The position numbers and the translations under genes are program-made. Shown one piece after another: positions 1-13,307 of a stretch of 48,464 bases of DNA (within the stretch, counting starts at the first letter, position 1; each line of letters opens with the position of its first letter). This DNA is from Chara braunii (taxonomy: Eukaryota > Streptophyta > Charophyceae > Charales > Characeae): the NCBI GenBank assembly GCA_003427395.1, contig BFEA01000222.1, positions 2,101,382 to 2,149,845 of the forward strand, read 5' to 3'. The notes below the pieces were generated by a model. It was not told the DNA's origin. It did not search any database and was given only the letters and a program-made list of their open reading frames with translations.

Positions 1-80
<80 letters not shown>
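1..80. repeat. (CT)n-(CA)n compound microsatellite
   Basis: CT dinucleotides pass directly into CA dinucleotides. This is the reverse complement of the (TG)n(AG)n compound tracts at 583-698 and 768-834, so the same compound repeat occurs here in the opposite orientation. Confidence 0.95.
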
Positions 81-699
<619 letters not shown>

Positions 700-771
700 G
701 CAGTCCACAACCATGTGACCTTTTATACTGCATGATACATATTGTGTCCTTAAAGTCACGTGGTCATGGAT

Positions 772-836
<65 letters not shown>

Positions 837-956
837 GCAGTCCACATAAAGGGAGAGGTGAATGAAAACGTGCAGTCCACAACCACGTGACCTTTTGCAT
901 TCCAAGATACACATTGTGTCCTAAAAGTCACGTGGTTGTGGACGCGCGCGCGCGCG

Positions 957-1026
<70 letters not shown>

Positions 1027-1172
1027 GCAGTCCACAAAAAGGGAGAGGTTAGTGAAAACGTGCAGTCCATTAGAAGGGAGATGTCAATGAAAACGTGAAG
1101 TCCACAACCATATGACCTTTTGCACAACAATGTACTGATTGTGTGGTAAACGTCATATGGTTATGGATTCAG

Positions 1173-1245
<73 letters not shown>

Positions 1246-1384
1246 GTGCAGTCCATAAAAAGGAAGAGATCAATGAAAATGTGTAGTCCATAAGAAGGGA
1301 GAGGTCAATGAAAACGTGAAGTGCACAACCATGAGACCTTTTGAAGTGCAAGGTACATATTGTGTCCTAAAAGTCGTGTGGGTG

Positions 1385-1423
<39 letters not shown>

Positions 1424-1905
1424 GAGGTGCAGTTCACAAAAAGGGAGTGGTCAATCAAAACGTACAGTCCGTAAGAAGGGAGAGGTGAATGAAAATATGC
1501 AGTCCACAACCATGTGACCTTTTGCACTGCAAGGTACGCATTGTGTCCAAGAAGTCACGCACACATACAAAGCAATCCACGACTGCACAAGGGGGGGAGG
1601 GAAAGTAGAGATTTTGAGATAGAGAGTTACAGTGCAGTTCAACGACACTTGGCCGTTTAGAATCCAAACTTTAGATGATGTTAAAAAAGTCACGTGGACC
1701 TGATGTTTTTTCCACTTGGGAGAAAGGGAGCAGTCCATAAGCTTATATATTTGACATAGCGTTTATGAAAACAAACTCATAGTGGAACTATAAACTAACG
1801 ATGGAGGAGGCAAAAATAGACAGTAGCATAATACAGTCCATGATCACGTGTATTTTTCAACACTTCTACATAACATTTATTTTAAAAATCCACGTGGTTA
1901 TGGAT
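700..1905. repeat. Array of 67-bp hairpin units alternating with microsatellites
   Basis: Five near-palindromic units lie at 704-770, 876-942, 1101-1167, 1322-1388 and 1837-1904; a sixth, starting at 1503, has a truncated right arm. Four of the five are exactly 67 bp. Each begins with TCCACAACCA or a variant, then GTGACCTTTT, and ends with the complementary AAGTCACGTGG and TTGTGGA. The central 25 bp or so are not paired. Most units are followed by (GT)n, (CG)n, (AT)n or (GA)n runs and by a spacer with GTGCAGTCCA, AAGGGAGAGG and AATGAAAACGTG. Several arms contain CACGTG. The units could be tiny inverted-repeat elements amplified together with their flanks, or a higher-order satellite. Confidence 0.8.
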
Positions 1906-2108
1906 TATGTTCGAGACACAAACATATGTAATGTCAAAATAGACGGAACCACAGTTGGTTATGCTATTTTGGAGAATTGTACAAATTGGTATTTTGATTG
2001 CAACTCAAGCATCTCGAACCTCATCATCTTTACAAATGTACTAGTGCAAATTCGAAGATGTTATAATATACTCTCATTTTTTCCTCGAACGTCCCCAATC
2101 ATGGACAG

Positions 2109-2265
2109 TGTTGGACATATGTTGAACTGATGTTGAACCAATGTTGGACGTGTTGAAGCAAAGTTGAACCGCGTGATCTTCCAATGTTTGACATGTTCAA
2201 CTGATGTTGAACCAATGTTGGACATGTTGAAGTGATGTTGGACCAATGTTGTCAAGTGTGTTGTT
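2109..2265. repeat. Minisatellite of ATGTTGAACCA-type units
   Basis: Short units alternating GTTGAACCAATG and TTGGACATGTTGAA recur about eight times with substitutions and small indels. No protein-coding role is apparent. Confidence 0.7.
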
Positions 2266-2482
2266 TAACGTTGGTCTTGTGGTGAAAAGTCAAATCAACA
2301 AATGAAATGTGTGATCACCAATGTCCATTATTGCACCAACGTTCGAAAAAAAAAAATAAAAAAAAATAAAATTATGTTGCAGAGAGCATACCCGCTGCAA
2401 GTGAGAGAAGAAGCGACCCTTTGTCCCTTCCTCGACCGGACACTTTTTGAAGAACCCACAACCCTCAGACCTGTGCGCCCCC

Positions 2483-2483
<1 letters not shown>

Positions 2484-2515
<32 letters not shown>
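2484..2515. repeat. Poly-C run followed by poly-A
   Basis: About 32 consecutive C are followed immediately by G and a run of A. Run length is likely to be uncertain in the assembly. On the minus strand it is a G-run able to form G-quadruplexes. A smaller A/T-rich run lies at 2346-2372. Confidence 0.9.
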
Positions 2516-2525
<10 letters not shown>

Positions 2526-4060
2526 AAACATTATTGGATAACAACAGCCGACGGGTCGCCGACAACATCGCCGAGTGCCACGTCAACGGTAAGAGTGTGC
2601 CACTTTATCGCCGTACGAACGCACCACGTCATTGCGGCAAGGACGAGAGAAAAAAAGTATGGGAAACGACAAAGCTACAACAAACAGAGCATTCAACTCT
2701 CCTCCTCAAACTGTCAACCTGAAGAACGCTCCTACTTCCAGTTCTTCCTCTGCTCCTTCTTTCTCCCCCCCTAGAGATTGACCATCCATCATCGCTCTCT
2801 CTCTCCCCCATACCCAAGCACACTAACAAGATGGCAGACCAACAACAGGTGGGCAAATGAAGAAGTCACCAGGAACTTCCAGCAGAAGAGTAAGAAAACA
2901 CCCTCATCCATGAAGAATGGTGACGCAGGAATGAATGATGATCGTGACGAAGACAAGATTCATCCATGAAGAGTTATCAAAATCCATCCCCATCCATCCA
3001 TTCACCGATGCATCCATTCATCCATCCATCCATCCATCCATCCACAAGCGTACACAAGAAGATGAACAGACCAAAGGAGCGAAAAAAAAAGGCGCGCGAA
3101 ATACAAAAAGCGCGCGAAATAAAAAAAGCGCGCGAGCGAATGATGATGATGACGAGGGCTTGATAGAGACTGGGGACGGTGATGTATATCCTTGTGTTTT
3201 TTTAATCCAGATGATTTTCTTCGTCCCTACCATTCCTGTTCCGAACCCGTGAGTCATTACCAGCACCACCTGCAAATCCATCCGAAAAATGTAACCCATC
3301 TTCACCGTACACCTCCGGCACACCCAACTTCCCTTGGACTATCAGGGCATACTCACACTAGCACTTTCCCAAATGTATCTGACCGCAGTTGCAGTTACCC
3401 CAGCAACGACATCCAAAGCTCAGTGAAAGAAGTCCCCGTGTGAGTATGCCCACTGACCCACCCACTCACACTACATAGCTTCGGCGATACGCCTCCTCTT
3501 CGGATTTCCCCACGCTGTCCCTCTCAGGCTGCCCATGGACTTTGCGTCCCAGCCTTCCCTGCCTTTGGCTGCCTGCCCCACCCCTCCCGGAGCGTTGCAA
3601 CGGCAGCGCCTCGTTGTCTTTTTCGGCGCAGATCGTTCTCCGTTTTCCACACTGGCAGGCTAGCTTCTCATCGCGATGTGTTCAATGCACATACTCAATG
3701 ATGATGGCCGCGTGCGATATCCGCACGCAAAACGACACGAAAAAGAAACACAGTTAGTGAAATCTTTAATTCTCTTTTTTTTTTATTTTTTATTTTTTTT
3801 TAATTATTTTTTGCGAGCTCTCGCCCTATATTGGAGACTCGTCTGTTTTTTAAAAAAAAGAAAAAGACTCGTCTGATGCTGAACGAGGCTTTCCATTCGT
3901 CATGTTTCTACAACAGATCAAATTGGGGGAACCGAAAAAAACAACATGTAACACCCTTCCAACAATAACCAGTCGACAAAGTACAGAACAACCTAAATGA
4001 GGGAGAGAATTACGCACCTTTTTTTAAGTGACCGAATTGACCACACTCTAACACTCTCTT
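2516..4060. other. No gene recognised; short simple repeats
   Basis: Contains a (CATC)n tract at about 3008-3042, three GCGCGCGAAATA-type units at about 3091-3135 separated by A-runs, and a T-rich stretch at about 3772-3805. Open frames are short and show no family motifs. I see no convincing exon. Confidence 0.5.
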
Positions 4061-4063
4061 CGC

Positions 4064-4114
<51 letters not shown>
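4064..4114. repeat. (AATC)n tetranucleotide microsatellite
   Basis: Uninterrupted AATC units with a single AACC variant in the middle. Confidence 0.95.
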
Positions 4115-4115
<1 letters not shown>

Positions 4116-4487
4116 ACGGTGAAGAGTCAATAGATGCTTCAGCAACACAGCCATAACTTGCACCTGTTCCATAACAACGAGCTCTCGCGCATATGAAGGC
4201 AGTCGCTCAGCCTTATGAAGAGTGGTACGGTGGAGACTCAGTGAGCAAACAAAGTATGTGCCGCACTCGGAGGAACACGAAGTCTATTAGACAGTGCGAC
4301 GGGCTGCAAAAAAACTGACTATAGAGATGTGGAGAAGAGAGACACAGAGAGAGGGAGAGAATCTGCCAACTCGGTAGTTTAATAAACTCTAGAGTGTAAA
4401 AGAACAATGCGCAAGTTTGCGTACGCACGAATCGGAGAGACAACGATCACTGCGGTCTGTGACAAACTGTTTCCTCAGAGTTTATAT
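4115..4487. other. No feature recognised
   Basis: Unique-looking sequence without a convincing open frame, RNA gene or repeat, apart from a short GA-rich patch at about 4335-4360. Confidence 0.4.
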
Positions 4488-4626
4488 ACATATATATCAT
4501 ATATATATATATATATATCGTCAGAAACATAACTGCCCGGTGAACTGTAGGCAGAGAGAGAGAAGAGGACAACAAACGAGGGCTATATATATGTATATAT
4601 ACATATATATACATATATATACATAG
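4488..4626. repeat. (AT)n/(ATAC)n tracts
   Basis: Two AT-rich simple tracts, at about 4488-4519 and 4584-4625, flank a short unique segment. ATATATAC units recur in the second. Confidence 0.85.
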
Positions 4627-4814
4627 GCACATCAATCACTGCAATGAGTTTTCTCCGAACCTGCGAATAGAGCGGTTGTCATGAACAGGACATGATTGAC
4701 CAGATCGCGTGCGAATGAGGCGAGTGGGAAGAAAAAAGCGCGGGAAATTGTAAGGATACTTGAACACAAATCTAGCGCCAAAGACCATTCACCATGATCA
4801 TTTTTCAATAAAAC

Positions 4815-4815
<1 letters not shown>

Positions 4816-4908
<93 letters not shown>

Positions 4909-4909
4909 N

Positions 4910-4992
<83 letters not shown>
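4816..4992. repeat. (CG)n-(GA)n microsatellite with one N
   Basis: An alternating CG tract of about 16 bp runs into about 160 bp of GA. The tract holds an unresolved base at 4909, followed by GC. The N inside a pure dinucleotide run suggests that the repeat length here was not resolved by the assembly. Confidence 0.95.
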
Positions 4993-4997
<5 letters not shown>

Positions 4998-5011
4998 AAA
5001 TAGAATGGATA

Positions 5012-5480
<469 letters not shown>

Positions 5481-5503
5481 TTCACCCAAAATCCCGACCT
5501 GCG

Positions 5504-5650
5504 CCAAACGTTGCGTTTGCAAGGTCCAACGCTGCCGGTTCGACCGCTGCCGCCTGCCTGCCGCCCAACGACCTACACCAAACGTTGCGTTTGCAAGGTC
5601 CAACGCTGCCGGTTCGACCGCTGCTGCCTGCCTGCCGCCCAACGACCACG
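5504..5650. repeat. 74-bp tandem duplication
   Basis: The block from CCAAACGTTGCGTTTGC to the CCGCCCAACGACC end occurs at 5504 and 5578, nearly identical (one C/T change seen). Confidence 0.85.
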
Positions 5651-6470
5651 CCAACAGCGGTCCTACGCGGTCCCAGCCCTTGCTAGGCCCCAAACCTCAA
5701 AAATGCCCACCCTCCCGACGACCACCGACGTTGATGACGTTGAACGTTGAAATGTCTCAGGGGGGGAAAGCGCAACCCTGACGGGCTGCGAACATTCACG
5801 GGTCTTACCAACCTTGTTCTTTTGGTACCTTGGCTCTGCCCTTTCTCCTCTGCGCTTCGCTGCTGCCGGCCCCGCCCGCCTCAAGGTCACATTACGAACC
5901 CGCGCCTGCGCGGTCTGTCAGTGAATATCGGTGCCTCCATTGAATTATAACCAAGAAGCGCCCTCCGCAACTGGCGACTAGGGTAGGGTCAATGAAACCG
6001 ACCATTTATGTGGGTGTCTCCATATGATGCGAGACAGTTCCATCCGGGCCCAGGTGGGACGGCTGAACGGAGCCACACAGGCACGTCGCGGGCAACTAAC
6101 TTTGCCCCGGCTGTTGTGCGGTGTTGTGATGAACGGGGTCCATCGGACGGCCGATAGGCTCTGTGCTACGTCAAGCGACCTTGGGGATGATCGCTTCACG
6201 AAAGGTGGGCCTCGTTCGACGTCGCAGGCGCAGCGCGCCTCGCGGCCCCACCTCGAGGGTGCCAGCGTGAGCTACACGCAGCCATTTCCAAGAGTCCGCA
6301 CGCTCCGGCCGCGTCCATGCTAAACCAGTACCCCGAGAGCGGGGATAAAGCTGCGTCGTGCGGTTGCGAGACATAGTCGTGCAAGAATCGCTTGCAGGCG
6401 TGGGTGAAGCGCTATCATCCAGTGCCCTTTCGGATGTGAAGTTTTCTATTTCTGCCTCGGAGTGTTAATG
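5651..6470 (+). promoter_or_regulatory. GC-rich upstream region and probable 5' UTR of the 7019 gene
   Basis: About 800 bp with no convincing coding signal, directly upstream of a strong splice donor at 6471. By position it should contain the promoter and first non-coding exon of the gene below. No TATA box stands out and the transcription start cannot be placed from the sequence. Confidence 0.35.
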
Positions 6471-6820
6471 GTAAGATTGATTGGTGTTAGAAATGGTAGG
6501 GGCTGTCTTGACAGTTGCAGTAAGTGCTTGTGGAGCGAGCAGTTCATTGTAAATCAAGACGGGTGCATAAGTACTTGAGAGGGAAGGAGTCAGGACGATA
6601 CCGGCGAGCCTGTCAAGCGGACTCACAGAAGTCGAACACGGGGCGCGATTCCGTAGAGCCGAGGAGTGATACCCTACGTCTTGTGGGGAGATATTCTGAC
6701 TACGAGACCCGCTATCGTTGTTGATAGCTAAGCCGAGTCGGAAAGCGCGGTGAGATTCGTTGGTCTGTTTCTCCTGTGATCAATCGAGTTCCGCTGCAAT
6801 CTTCTTTTTTATCTTCGCAG
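6471..6820 (+). other. Probable 5'-UTR intron
   Basis: A good donor (TTAATG followed by GTAAGATTG) lies at 6471. A good acceptor, a T/C-rich tract ending TATCTTCGCAG, ends at 6820. From 6821 to the proposed start at 7019 there is no ATG, and the reading frame of the start contains an upstream TGA at 6866-6868. Both facts fit a spliced leader in front of the ATG. RNA evidence would settle it. Confidence 0.5.
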
Positions 6821-7018
6821 ACATATCGTCATCATCGCCACCGTGTGTCCGGCAATTTGGTCTACTGAGGTAGACGCTGACGAAGCAGTCTACTTGTCAC
6901 CAAAGCAGCGGGGTATTGTTATCACTTGCGAAATTTGACTGGCAAGGCTGTGTGTTCCGTCGAGCTACCTCTGTCGTGCGAGCGGCTGCCTGTTTCAAGA
7001 CCGATTTTTGACACGCGA

Positions 7019-9199
7019 ATGTCTTCGGAGGAAATCAATTGTGAAACTCTTGACGGCACCTCAATCCCAGTAGACAAAACTTTACCGACGGAGACGATTA
7101 GCCGCAGTAGCGAGTGCAAAAACATCGGAAGTTCGTCCAAGAAGAAAATTGCCATGATGTCCCTAGCCGGCGCGTCGATGATGAAGACCGGGGTAGTAGG
7201 GTATGGCAACTTAGTACCGCCGTATTACATGAAATCAAGCGGGAGAGTGGTGTTGGGCGGTATGAAACTGGGGATGGTTGCGCCTCTTCCACCCCCAGAG
7301 ATGCAGGGTCAGGCGGGAGGAGGGCGTTCAAACTACTTGCGGGATCGAAATCGAGCAGAGAGGAAGAGGAATCGTTGGGTACCGTACAACATTGCGACGA
7401 AAGGAGGAGCCGTGGGGAGTCGCTCAGGAAACGGCGGCGTTGGGGTGATTAGTTACGGAGGTCCAGGAGCACCCGGAGGGAGGCCGCCTGTCTTCGTTGT
7501 TCCCTCGGCGGCGATGGAGGTAGCGCACTTGATGGCCGCCCGAGGGCAGAAGTTGCCTGGAGGGGTCGCAGGTGCGAAGGGCGAATCCGTCACGGCAAGC
7601 TCCTCCGCAGGTGCAGCCGGAGGAGCGTTGCCCAAGAGCAGGGTCACGTCCGCGAGTGGTCGCTGGCTGAAAAGAGGGAGGACGGGTAACCGGTTCAAAG
7701 GTGGAAATCCAGCATCAGCGAGCAAGAACGGTCATGTAGGCGCGGCAGGAGGCTTGGGAGAAGAGGATGACTGCGTTCCTCGCTTGCGCGAACTCCGGAA
7801 AAGGAACAGAGTCAATATGCGCAAACAAATACCGAAGTGGTTGAAACGCCAATCTCTGAAATCGGTTCCTCATGCTCCGAGGAACACGACATCGTTCATT
7901 ATGAGGGCGAACAAGTTAGGAATTTATGCGCCTCTTACCTCGCCGCGCACGCCGGCGTTCATCCGCACGCCCATTTTCTCTCCCGCTCCATGGCCCACCG
8001 ATTCTCCCGGGGATAAGATGCTTGTGGAGCAAGCGAAGAAGTTCAAAGTTGATCCTTACGGTTCCATGAACGGGTGTATACGTGTCCGCGATCCTTCTGT
8101 GCCCGAGTTGGGGGCTGTGGGGTCGGGGGAAAATCGAGGAGGGGAGGAGCTTGTTCTTCGTGACTCTTCGGACGAGGCCAGTAGTTCCAGTGAAGCCGAA
8201 GATGGTCAGCCGAGCGTTGCGGAGCCGGATTCTGCGGAGTTGTTCGAGCAGCGTATGGATCATGATCTCAGGAGGTTCGAGATGACTTTCGCAGGGGAAG
8301 CAGCGGGGAAGGACCTCGAAGAAAGGATGTTACGGACGCGAATGGAGGAGCAGGAGGGGCGCATTGCTGATCTGGAGGAAGAAAATATGACTCTGAAAGA
8401 GGTGGGTGGTCACCGTTTCTGAGGGTAGTTTGTTCTTTATAACATGGTGGACAGGTCTTTGTCTGTTATGTGGTCGGCTGTTCCCATGACATCTCTCGCC
8501 TATTCGAGATGGTTCTCGCTCAGGGGTGAAATGATACTCTGCTCTTTTTTTTTTCCTTCCTTACTCGAGCTCTAGTCGTGGTAATGACGAAGAAAAGTGA
8601 GGTGGCGGTGCATTTATGTATATATAATGCATGTAAGTGCGAGTCTCAGGTCACATGTCCGATGTGCGAGGGTCGTTGGACGGTGAAAGAATCTTTGACA
8701 GTGGCTGCTTTGAGTGCTGAATCGGTATGTGCGAGCAGGTTTTTGATTAGAGCGGGGGTCAGGATGTTCGTTTTGTTTGGTTTTGTTTGTCAGGGGATGT
8801 TTTCTATTCTGTGATGTACTGTTGACCGATTTTGAGGGTGATAATCATGGCGTGCTGTGACTCCGTGTTTGTTATGGGGCGTTTTGTAGTCTGTGCTGTC
8901 GGCTCCTTGTTGCATTTCTTTGAATTGGTTTCTCTCTTCCACCCAAAGAAAGCACGCTGAGGGGTTGGAAGGGGACTGAAGTTCCGTTGTGCTACTCCGT
9001 TCTTTTCCTGACGTGGAATTGGCTTTTGTTCATGGCCTATTGTTGTCTGTGGCAGAAATTGTATCTGATTGAGCAAGAGATGCAGGAGCTGCGGAAACGA
9101 TGCACGGTGGTGGTGTCCGAAGATGTTTTGACAGCTGAGTCGGGTGAGAGCGGTGATGAGGCCTCCGCTTCCGCTCTGGCTTGTCACAAGCGGGTATGA
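7019..9199 (+). CDS. Two-exon gene for a conserved plant-type protein with acidic region and C-terminal coiled coil
   Basis: Coding exons are 7019-8401 and 9056-9199 (about 508 residues). The GT-AG intron of 654 nt starts GTGGGT and ends GTGGCAG; both junctions are phase 0. The open frame extends upstream of 7019 but has no ATG there, so 7019 is the first usable start. Visible features: a basic and glycine-rich N-terminal half; a conserved-looking APRNTTSFIMRANK stretch near residue 289; PYGSMNGCIRVR near 346; a Ser/Glu/Asp-rich acidic segment near 385-405; RMDHDLRRFEM near 410; and a coiled coil that crosses the splice junction (LEEENMTLKE, then KLYLIEQEMQELRKR). This order of motifs matches, from memory, a land-plant family of unknown biochemistry sometimes labelled PRLI-interacting factor A or HEADING DATE REPRESSOR 1-like; that naming is unverified. 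Coiled-coil continuity across the intron is the best evidence for the gene model. GTATGA at 9194 could be another donor, so further exons are possible. Confidence 0.72.
8402..9055 (+). other. Intron of the 7019 gene
   Basis: Starts GTGGGTGG after a complete GAG codon and ends TGTCTGTGGCAG. Removing it joins two halves of one predicted coiled coil in frame. The unspliced reading would stop at 8420-8422. Confidence 0.7.
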
Positions 9200-12100
9200 G
9201 AGGCAATGGTTCGTAGCCTCAGACAGGCAGAAGGTCGGCGGATTGCGGCCGTCTGAGGCAAATGGTGGCCTGCCGTCTCCTACTTGTTTGTCTTCTGGGA
9301 GCTGATTCGTTCTTCGTCGGCTGCGTGACGCTTATTCTGACTGAGAGGGGGTAGCTAGACTGGGGCGAAGGCGGGTTGCGGCATGTGTCGGTGGTGGCAG
9401 AGCGAAGAAAGACGTGTTACCGATGATTCAATAAGCAGCGGAAGTGTAAAGGCCCGAGCTATCTCAGGAGGGAAGCGGGTTGGCGGGAAAACGGATGTCT
9501 GTTGGTGTTTCTGGGTGTTCTCCGACTGTTTGTCCGCGTCTGTCGTCGTTTCGCAACGGTGGAGAAGAGCTCTGGCAGCCTGTCCTCTGTCGTTTGTCGG
9601 AGAATGTATGTCAAGATCGTTGGTTATTGAAACGGTGAGCAGAGCTCTGCCAGCTTGTGTCTGTCGCTTGTCGGAGAATGCATGACAAGATCGTTGTTCA
9701 TGGACAATTGGTATTCGTGTGCGTGGAAGGCTCCTTGAGCTGATAGATGAAAGTGTCTATCGACTGCCTGCTCTTTTGGGTATTTGCTTGTTATCATTGT
9801 TGTGTTTAAGAGCGCAGTACGGGAAATTCGTGCACTCGTGATTATTGAATATGAATGACTCGTAACCAATTGATGAGATGTATTAGGATCTTTCCGGCCT
9901 TGGTCGGTCGAACGGGCTTCCATTGTTTCTGTGTCGTTTCCTTCGGTGGTGTCGTTCTCTGTGTCATCGTTGTCTCTGAGCTGTGGCGGTTCGTTTGCGC
10001 GCATTTACGTTCTGTATACTGCGTTTGCTCGTTATGGATATGGCGAGCGTTGACACGCTATGTATATCGATATGCTTTCGTCTGTACGCTCATCGTTAGT
10101 CGCCGTCCGGGTTTGTGGTGTCATAATAATTATTCTGACGCGTTGTGATGTTGCGTTGTGATTACCTTTCCTGGTTGTCGTTGTTGGTCTGTTGTCCGCT
10201 TGCTAACCGGTCCTATCTTCTCTGGCGATTTATGATGGCGATGTGCATCGTGATTGTTGTCGCTGTGGTGGTCGTTACCGTCTCTGGTTTCGTCGTCATT
10301 CGGTCGATAGCATGGGTGTAGTGACTGTCATGTCCCGCTTGTTTTGTCCGCTCGCAAACCAGAGGAATAATGTATATTTCTGGATGCCGACGTTATTGTC
10401 AGGTTGGAAATTAGGTGGTGTCTGGCCTGTCGTCATGTGTCGGATTTGTCTCAGTTTTGGGCGTATATTGATGATTGCATATTTTCTTCATTTGGTTGTA
10501 GGTAGGCATGCTGGTCGGAGTAGATGTGGCTAATGTTGTGTCGTGTCCGAAGCACATTCGAGGCGCTGAATTGTGGAAGTTGTTGACTTGGCGTGCGTCT
10601 TTTCGTTCGTTTCCAGCGCATTTATCGGATAACGAGGTTGGCATTGGACGCGGTTGAAGGCGATATGCATCAGTGCGTTGCAGGTACGACAGGAGGAATC
10701 GCGGCGATCGAGTCGCGAATGACGAACGAGTGCGGCAGCGACGGTGGTGACGACGAAGGCGTGTAATGTGGCGATGGGTGCTGTTGCGAGCGAGAGGATG
10801 CACACATTCAGGCCATGCGATGAAACGTTTGCCTTTGACGCCTCTGGTTTATCGTCGGGGTGGTGAGACCGTTGTATATCTCTCTTGCTGAACTATCCGA
10901 CACTTTGATTGTGTGAAGGGTTGTGTTACGGTTTGTACATAATGGTCGCGGTACTCGGTCAGTCGGAAAGTTTGTCTCGTGAAGACGATGTGTGAATGAT
11001 CAACGGGACATACGTACAGTTGCAGCAGTCAGGTATAGTGGGGACTCCTGTTGTCCTGTCCTCCTCCTTACATTTTTTTCCCTGACATATTTTGGGCTCC
11101 TCGTCCCGCGAGCCAGGTGAGACCACACAATTTCGTTCGTCGCTGTTGTTTGACAAAACGAAGCTAGGGGCGTATCAATGAACTTAGGGTTACGACCGTC
11201 GTTCTTGACGTCGTACATGTCGGTTCACGGAAACGGAGGCAGGACACAGACAACAGTAGGCGGCTCCACGGAGATGGTGGTAGAGTAGGTGGAGGGGATT
11301 CCCGCCCCTCTTTACCGAGTTTGAGCGGCCTTTTAAGTAGGACACACAGCAAAAGGAGGTAGTAGCTGCAGGAATCGGGGAGTGCGAAGGGTGGGAGGAA
11401 GGTGGTGTGGGTTGCGGGGTAACGGAAGTTTTGTGAGGCAGGGAGTTCGGGAAAGGGGGCCTGGACTGGGTTTGTCGAGTTTCTAGGGTTGGGGGAGACG
11501 TGGGGTATTCTTGGTTCGCGTATGTAGACGCCGAAGATGAGAAGAGAAAAGGCAGGCAGGCAATGGAGTGATTTCGTGACGTGACAATTTGCCCGCGAAT
11601 TTCATGTGGAAAAATGTTTGGAAAACACGGATGTTTGGGGTGGTGGCGTGGTCACTTCAGGTATAGAACCGTGAATGAGAGACCGAGAGGCACGGAGAGT
11701 AGAAAGATTATACGCTGCCCTGTCCTCTGGGCGTCTCGAGCACTCGGCGTGCCGGGAGGAACAAAGGAGTTACTTATGGCCGGGGTCTCGTTTCGTTGTC
11801 TTCCTGGTATAATTTGACCTGCGTACGGGATCACGGTTGAGCGTTAATGTTCGATGCAGGACGTGCCCACGGGAAAGGCCACTTGAGGATCTGGCGCGCA
11901 TCGAAATGTCGCGTCTGATTGCCGCGTTGGCAACCGTCTTTTAACGGTGTTTGGTAGAGCGTCTATCCACCTCCAAAAATGTGCGGCGGAGACCGCAGAC
12001 TTGGTGTGTCCTGTCCGGTATGTCAACAGCCCAACTCTTGCAGAAATCTCGTCTCGTTGCTATGATGGTCGGCTTCTTCGTTTAGAACTTCCCATCTGAA

Positions 12101-12900
12101 CTGTTTCTGAAGGGCATTGTACTCAACTTTTTGTCGTTCTTGTTTCATGGTATATCTTGTACAGTAGTCGATGAATGTCCTCCGTTGGTGAAGCGAGTCT
12201 TGATTTACCTTAGGCGCCCGAAAGGGGGGTCTACGGACAGGTCAGTGTTTGTAAGTGGGATCGTTAGATTTCGAGTGGGTATGACGGGTCAGGTTTCGGA
12301 CGCGGCGCCCTGAGGTAAAGCTTACGGACGTACGGGTCAATGTCGTGCCAGCGATTGTAAGTTTTAGCAATAATCAAGGATGTTACGCAATATTGATGCG
12401 ATGTTGGTGTGAGGCATGCATGCCATGAGATGTGACGCAACTGTTTGTGTTGCTTGTTCGCTTCTCGAGCAAATGTGGTATATGGGAACGTTTGCACGTC
12501 ACGACTGTTAACGACCCTTTCTCTCTTCGACTTAATGTTTGCTAGCCGCTTTCTCTTACCAGTTCGATCGCGACTTTTGCGGGATGGATGCTCGTCCTTC
12601 TGCTGCAATGCAGGTGGGAATGTGGCCCCTGTTCTCTGTTGGAGTCGTCAGAAGCGTCATTGTGAATGAAGGTCTGTGGTCTGTTCCATTCATTAGTAGA
12701 CTCGTCGACTCTGCCAGGTCGCCATTGTGGACGTGTCAAGGGTTTGTCAGATTGTGCCGCAGTCGTTCGTCGTTTAAACTCGCGCAATTGCCCTGACGAT
12801 GTTTTTTTTAGCATCTGCTCTTAACTACCCTTTCCTACCGTACTCTTCCTTCGTTATGCGCATCTTGGTGGTGGGAACTACGCTGCGTATCAGTGCGTGC
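9200..12900. other. Non-coding G/T-rich region
   Basis: No open frame with recognisable motifs on either strand. The plus strand is T- and G-rich, which would suit introns or a long 3' UTR on that strand, but I could not connect any exon to the upstream gene. A short duplication around CTTTGCCAGC/AGAGCTCTGG and GTCGGAGAATG occurs at about 9569-9610 and 9640-9682. Confidence 0.45.
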
Positions 12901-12903
12901 GAT

Positions 12904-13030
12904 TATGACCCGTGAATCAACTGTGGTGAATATTCCCTCTTACGCGGTCTTGGTAGAATGTTTGTGGTGCGTAATAATGTGCATATGACGCGTGAATCAC
13001 CTGTGACGAGTATTCACGCTACGCGGTCTC
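12904..13030. repeat. 80-bp direct duplication
   Basis: A block beginning TATGACCCGTGAATCA and ending TACGCGGTCT is repeated at about 12985 as TATGACGCGTGAATCA through TACGCGGTCT, with substitutions. Confidence 0.7.
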
Positions 13031-13224
13031 GTTGGAGTAGACCCTTTGACTTCGTATATTTTGTATCTCGCAAGGGTTATCGTTGATTGGTGTTCACGTC
13101 CTACGGGCAAGATTAGTCTCTCGGCATTGCAGAACGTAGGGCAGCCTCACTGTCCCCTTGCTCTCTGTCTACCCTTTGTTTCATCGTGCAGAGGATGAGT
13201 CAAATGAAAATTTTCGCGATTGAG

Positions 13225-13287
13225 TGTACCCGAACGGGTTATCCTCGCAGTGTACCCGAACGGGTGATCCTCGCTCGTATTTGCCTA
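13225..13287. repeat. Duplicated CCCGAACGGG palindrome
   Basis: GTGTACCCGAACGGGT followed by ATCCTCGC occurs twice with a period of about 28 bp. The core CCCGAACGGG is an inverted-repeat-like decamer. Confidence 0.7.
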
Positions 13288-13307
13288 AGGTTGCGGGTGA
13301 CAGACAT

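Noticed and set aside
6926-7018. Upstream extension of the 7019 gene to 6926
   Set aside because: The codon there is TTG, not ATG; no ATG occurs between the probable acceptor at 6820 and 7019.
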